From Salsuginibacillus halophilus (GTDB lineage Bacteria > Bacillota > Bacilli > Bacillales > Marinococcaceae), in NCBI RefSeq assembly GCF_003014715.1, contig NZ_PYAV01000005.1:62001-126000 (forward strand): DNA of 64,000 nucleotides, given 5' to 3'. The translations under genes and the position numbers were made by a program. Below, piece by piece: positions 62,365-64,000 of this stretch; the stretch's first letter is position 1, and every line of letters starts with the position of its first letter. A model generated the notes under the pieces. It made no database searches and had not been told where the DNA came from. It saw only the letters and a list, made by a program, of their open reading frames with translations.

Positions 62365-62997
62365 TTGAACAGGTATATAAAAGTGGGTTTATGGATGTTA
62401 AGTTCTATGGTGATGGCTTGCATATTTTTCGTAGCATTTCTTTTTATAAACGGTGATTTGAAAATTGTGAGTCCGGACTCTGGCGATGAAACTTCCTCCG
62501 CTAACGCAGAAGTGGTAGAAACCAATGTAACTGAAAAAGATTTAAGTACACCACTAGAGGATGAAGTCTCTACAAATGACGAGACTAGTTTGCTTGAAGA
62601 ACCCGGAACAACGCAAATGACTGAAAAAGGTGAAGTTGATCAAGAAGCAAATCAAAATTTCATAGATGTAGTCGTGAGGCTAACACCTGAAATTAGAGAG
62701 GCTTACGAAAATGTTAACCAAGCAATTGAAAACAATAATGAAGTCGTAGCCTCTTTAGAAAAGTTGGAGCGGTCTGCAAATCAATTCAAAAATAAAGTAG
62801 AATCTAATCCACCATCTTATCAAAACGAGCAATATGCTGAAGATGTATGGGGAGATGCTGAGCGTATTCGTTCTAAATCAAATATGTTAAAAATGCAATA
62901 TAACTATATTGAAGATGACATTGACATGTATAACAATCTCCACATTGAAGTCGACAATTTGGAGTTTGCGGCTGAAGAACTGGAGAGTATCTATTAG
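62365..62997 (+). CDS. Hypothetical single-pass membrane protein with acidic linker
   Basis: A 210-residue protein. Residues 7-30 are one membrane helix, residues 31-95 a Ser/Thr/Glu-rich linker, and residues 95-210 a helical, coiled-coil-like region (YENVNQAIENNNEVVASLEKLERSANQFKNKV). The TTG start has GAGGTGAGAAAGG upstream. I do not recognise the family. It lies just after the CRISPR array and may be unrelated to it. Confidence 0.7.
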   Translation: MNRYIKVGLWMLSSMVMACIFFVAFLFINGDLKIVSPDSGDETSSANAEVVETNVTEKDLSTPLEDEVSTNDETSLLEEPGTTQMTEKGEVDQEANQNFIDVVVRLTPEIREAYENVNQAIENNNEVVASLEKLERSANQFKNKVESNPPSYQNEQYAEDVWGDAERIRSKSNMLKMQYNYIEDDIDMYNNLHIEVDNLEFAAEELESIY

Positions 62998-63254
62998 AGA
63001 AATCAGTACCTTTTGAATGTTGCTCTGCTTTTTTCGTTTGAGCGTAAACCTTCTTTTTATTCTAGCTTTATTAAAAGTACGCAGATAAATTTACATATTT
63101 TCGTTTCAAGTATTTCTACTATTGTAAGTGACAGCTGTTAACAAAAACATCCCCTTATATGCTTTATCACGAAACGGTGTAAGACGACTTTTCGGAAATG
63201 ACATTCGAGTTAATTTGTGGCAAAATTAAAATAAGTCGAATCGTGGGGATTGGG
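62998..63254. other. Intergenic stretch without clear features
   Basis: AT-rich sequence between two small membrane protein genes. I see neither a gene nor a convincing terminator. Confidence 0.4.
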
Positions 63255-63506
63255 GTGGATAGCATCAGCCGGATCAAGTGTCATCTTTTAGCGACAGTTG
63301 GACGTATGGCGTGGGTGGTTATGCTCGTGATGCTGTTTTACCAAACGGTGCAGGATGGTCGGATTATGGATATTACCCGCTACATTAAGCCGGTGGATGG
63401 GCTGCTGTTGTTTACGATTGCTGCCGGCCTTTGGATGGATGTCTTTTTCACGAAGAAAGAGCGGCGGCTGAAAGATGAAGAGATGTTTGGGGTTTCGCGC
63501 CGGTAA
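63255..63506 (+). CDS. Small membrane protein, 83 aa
   Basis: Two hydrophobic helices (MAWVVMLVMLFYQTV and PVDGLLLFTIAAGLWMDVFFT) with a basic C-terminal tail. GTG 63255 has GGGGAT-type purines before it; the longer frame from 63198 is less likely. No family recognised. Confidence 0.55.
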   Translation: MDSISRIKCHLLATVGRMAWVVMLVMLFYQTVQDGRIMDITRYIKPVDGLLLFTIAAGLWMDVFFTKKERRLKDEEMFGVSRR

Positions 63507-63676
63507 TGCGCCGGCGCTTAGATTTGTTACAATCACCAGCCCGGCGGGTGTCCCCCCGGGCGCTGTCGCCTTACCCTGGCGCTTTTGCCGGGGCCTTTTA
63601 ATTTCAGCGCTTGATGCATTGTTCCATGGGTATGTTCGGTGTATACTTGAGTGGTGAATGTAATGAGGTGATGGAG

Positions 63677-64000
63677 ATGCAGCGAGTGACAAATTGTATC
63701 CTGGTGCCGGGGGATGAGGCGCTTGTGTTACAGAAGCCGAGGCGCGGCTGGTTTGTGGCGCCTGGTGGTAAGATGGAGCCTGGGGAGTCGGTACGCGATA
63801 GTGTTGTGCGCGAGTACCGGGAGGAAACGGGGTTTCATGTGCATGATCCGAGGCTTCGGGGTGTGTTTACGGTTGTGATTCAAGAGCAGGGTGAGACGGT
63901 TTCGGAGTGGATGATGTTTACGTTTGTGGCATCTCAATATACAGGGACGCAGCTGGCTGAGTCGCCGGAGGGTGAGCTCGCATGGAAGCCGACTGCAGAG
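63677..64000 (+). CDS. Nudix hydrolase, C-terminus beyond the window
   Basis: The first 108 residues are visible. The Nudix box is perfect (G x5 E x7 REYREETGF) in APGGKMEPGESVRDSVVREYREETGF, about residue 32 onwards. The N-terminus ILVPGDEALVLQKPRRGWF resembles 8-oxo-dGTP diphosphatase and YtkD-type enzymes. ATG 63677 has GAGGTG at correct distance. The substrate is not evident. Confidence 0.9.
   Translation, partial: MQRVTNCILVPGDEALVLQKPRRGWFVAPGGKMEPGESVRDSVVREYREETGFHVHDPRLRGVFTVVIQEQGETVSEWMMFTFVASQYTGTQLAESPEGELAWKPTAE

Overview
The window reads as chromosome of a low-to-mid GC Bacillaceae, most likely a salt- or alkali-adapted one. The order thiL, tsaE, tsaB, rimI, tsaD, ABC-F, rex, tatA, tatC, ydiK-like, ydiL-like, groES, groEL follows the Bacillus subtilis order from memory, with an MFS exporter and a catalase inserted. 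Secreted lipoproteins carry very acidic linkers and osmoprotectant uptake genes are abundant, which suggests a saline habitat. The species is not determined.

Layout. 0-9 kb: end of cobT, then a B12-riboswitch-controlled corrinoid operon (uptake btuF-btuC-btuD, the ATPase fused to CbiZ, then cbiB, cobD, cobU, cobS, cobC and a second cobU-like gene), which imports and remodels corrinoids. 9-15 kb: a CstA-type transporter with a small CC-ending protein and an ArsA-type ATPase, a repeat-filled non-coding stretch, a Cys/Met PLP enzyme and a stand-alone 5S rRNA-tRNA(fMet) unit. 15-30 kb: the conserved thiL-to-groEL block, containing a DnaA-box cluster and dispersed repeats. 30-35 kb: degraded insert material, an Ltp-repeat membrane protein, an NRAMP-like transporter and a truncated amine oxidase.

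35-48 kb is the most interesting metabolic region. A minus-strand operon (GlpP-like antiterminator, SDR, AGPS-like FAD oxidase, FGGY kinase, RpiR regulator) resembles the gene content of the E. coli ygc cluster. It is divergent from an OpuC-type osmolyte ABC operon that begins with a strong terminator in its leader. This is followed by a GntR regulator, an M24-fold enzyme whose metal ligands have DddP (DMSP lyase) spacing, and a betaine-type binding protein. Uptake and breakdown of an onium or glycerol-linked compound is my inference. 48-54 kb: an ATP-grasp protein, a small GFWGG protein, a GGDEF protein, a DUF4352-type pseudogene and a YtrA-like GntR/ABC operon.

55-62.3 kb holds a compact type II-A CRISPR-Cas system: tracrRNA, cas9 (1037 aa, SaCas9-like), cas1, cas2, a long csn2 with a broken start, and a 25-repeat array. 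The anti-repeat of the tracrRNA appears split by a small hairpin, and the first CRISPR repeat begins 3 nt after the csn2 stop, so any leader must overlap csn2. 62.3-64 kb: two small membrane proteins and the start of a Nudix hydrolase.
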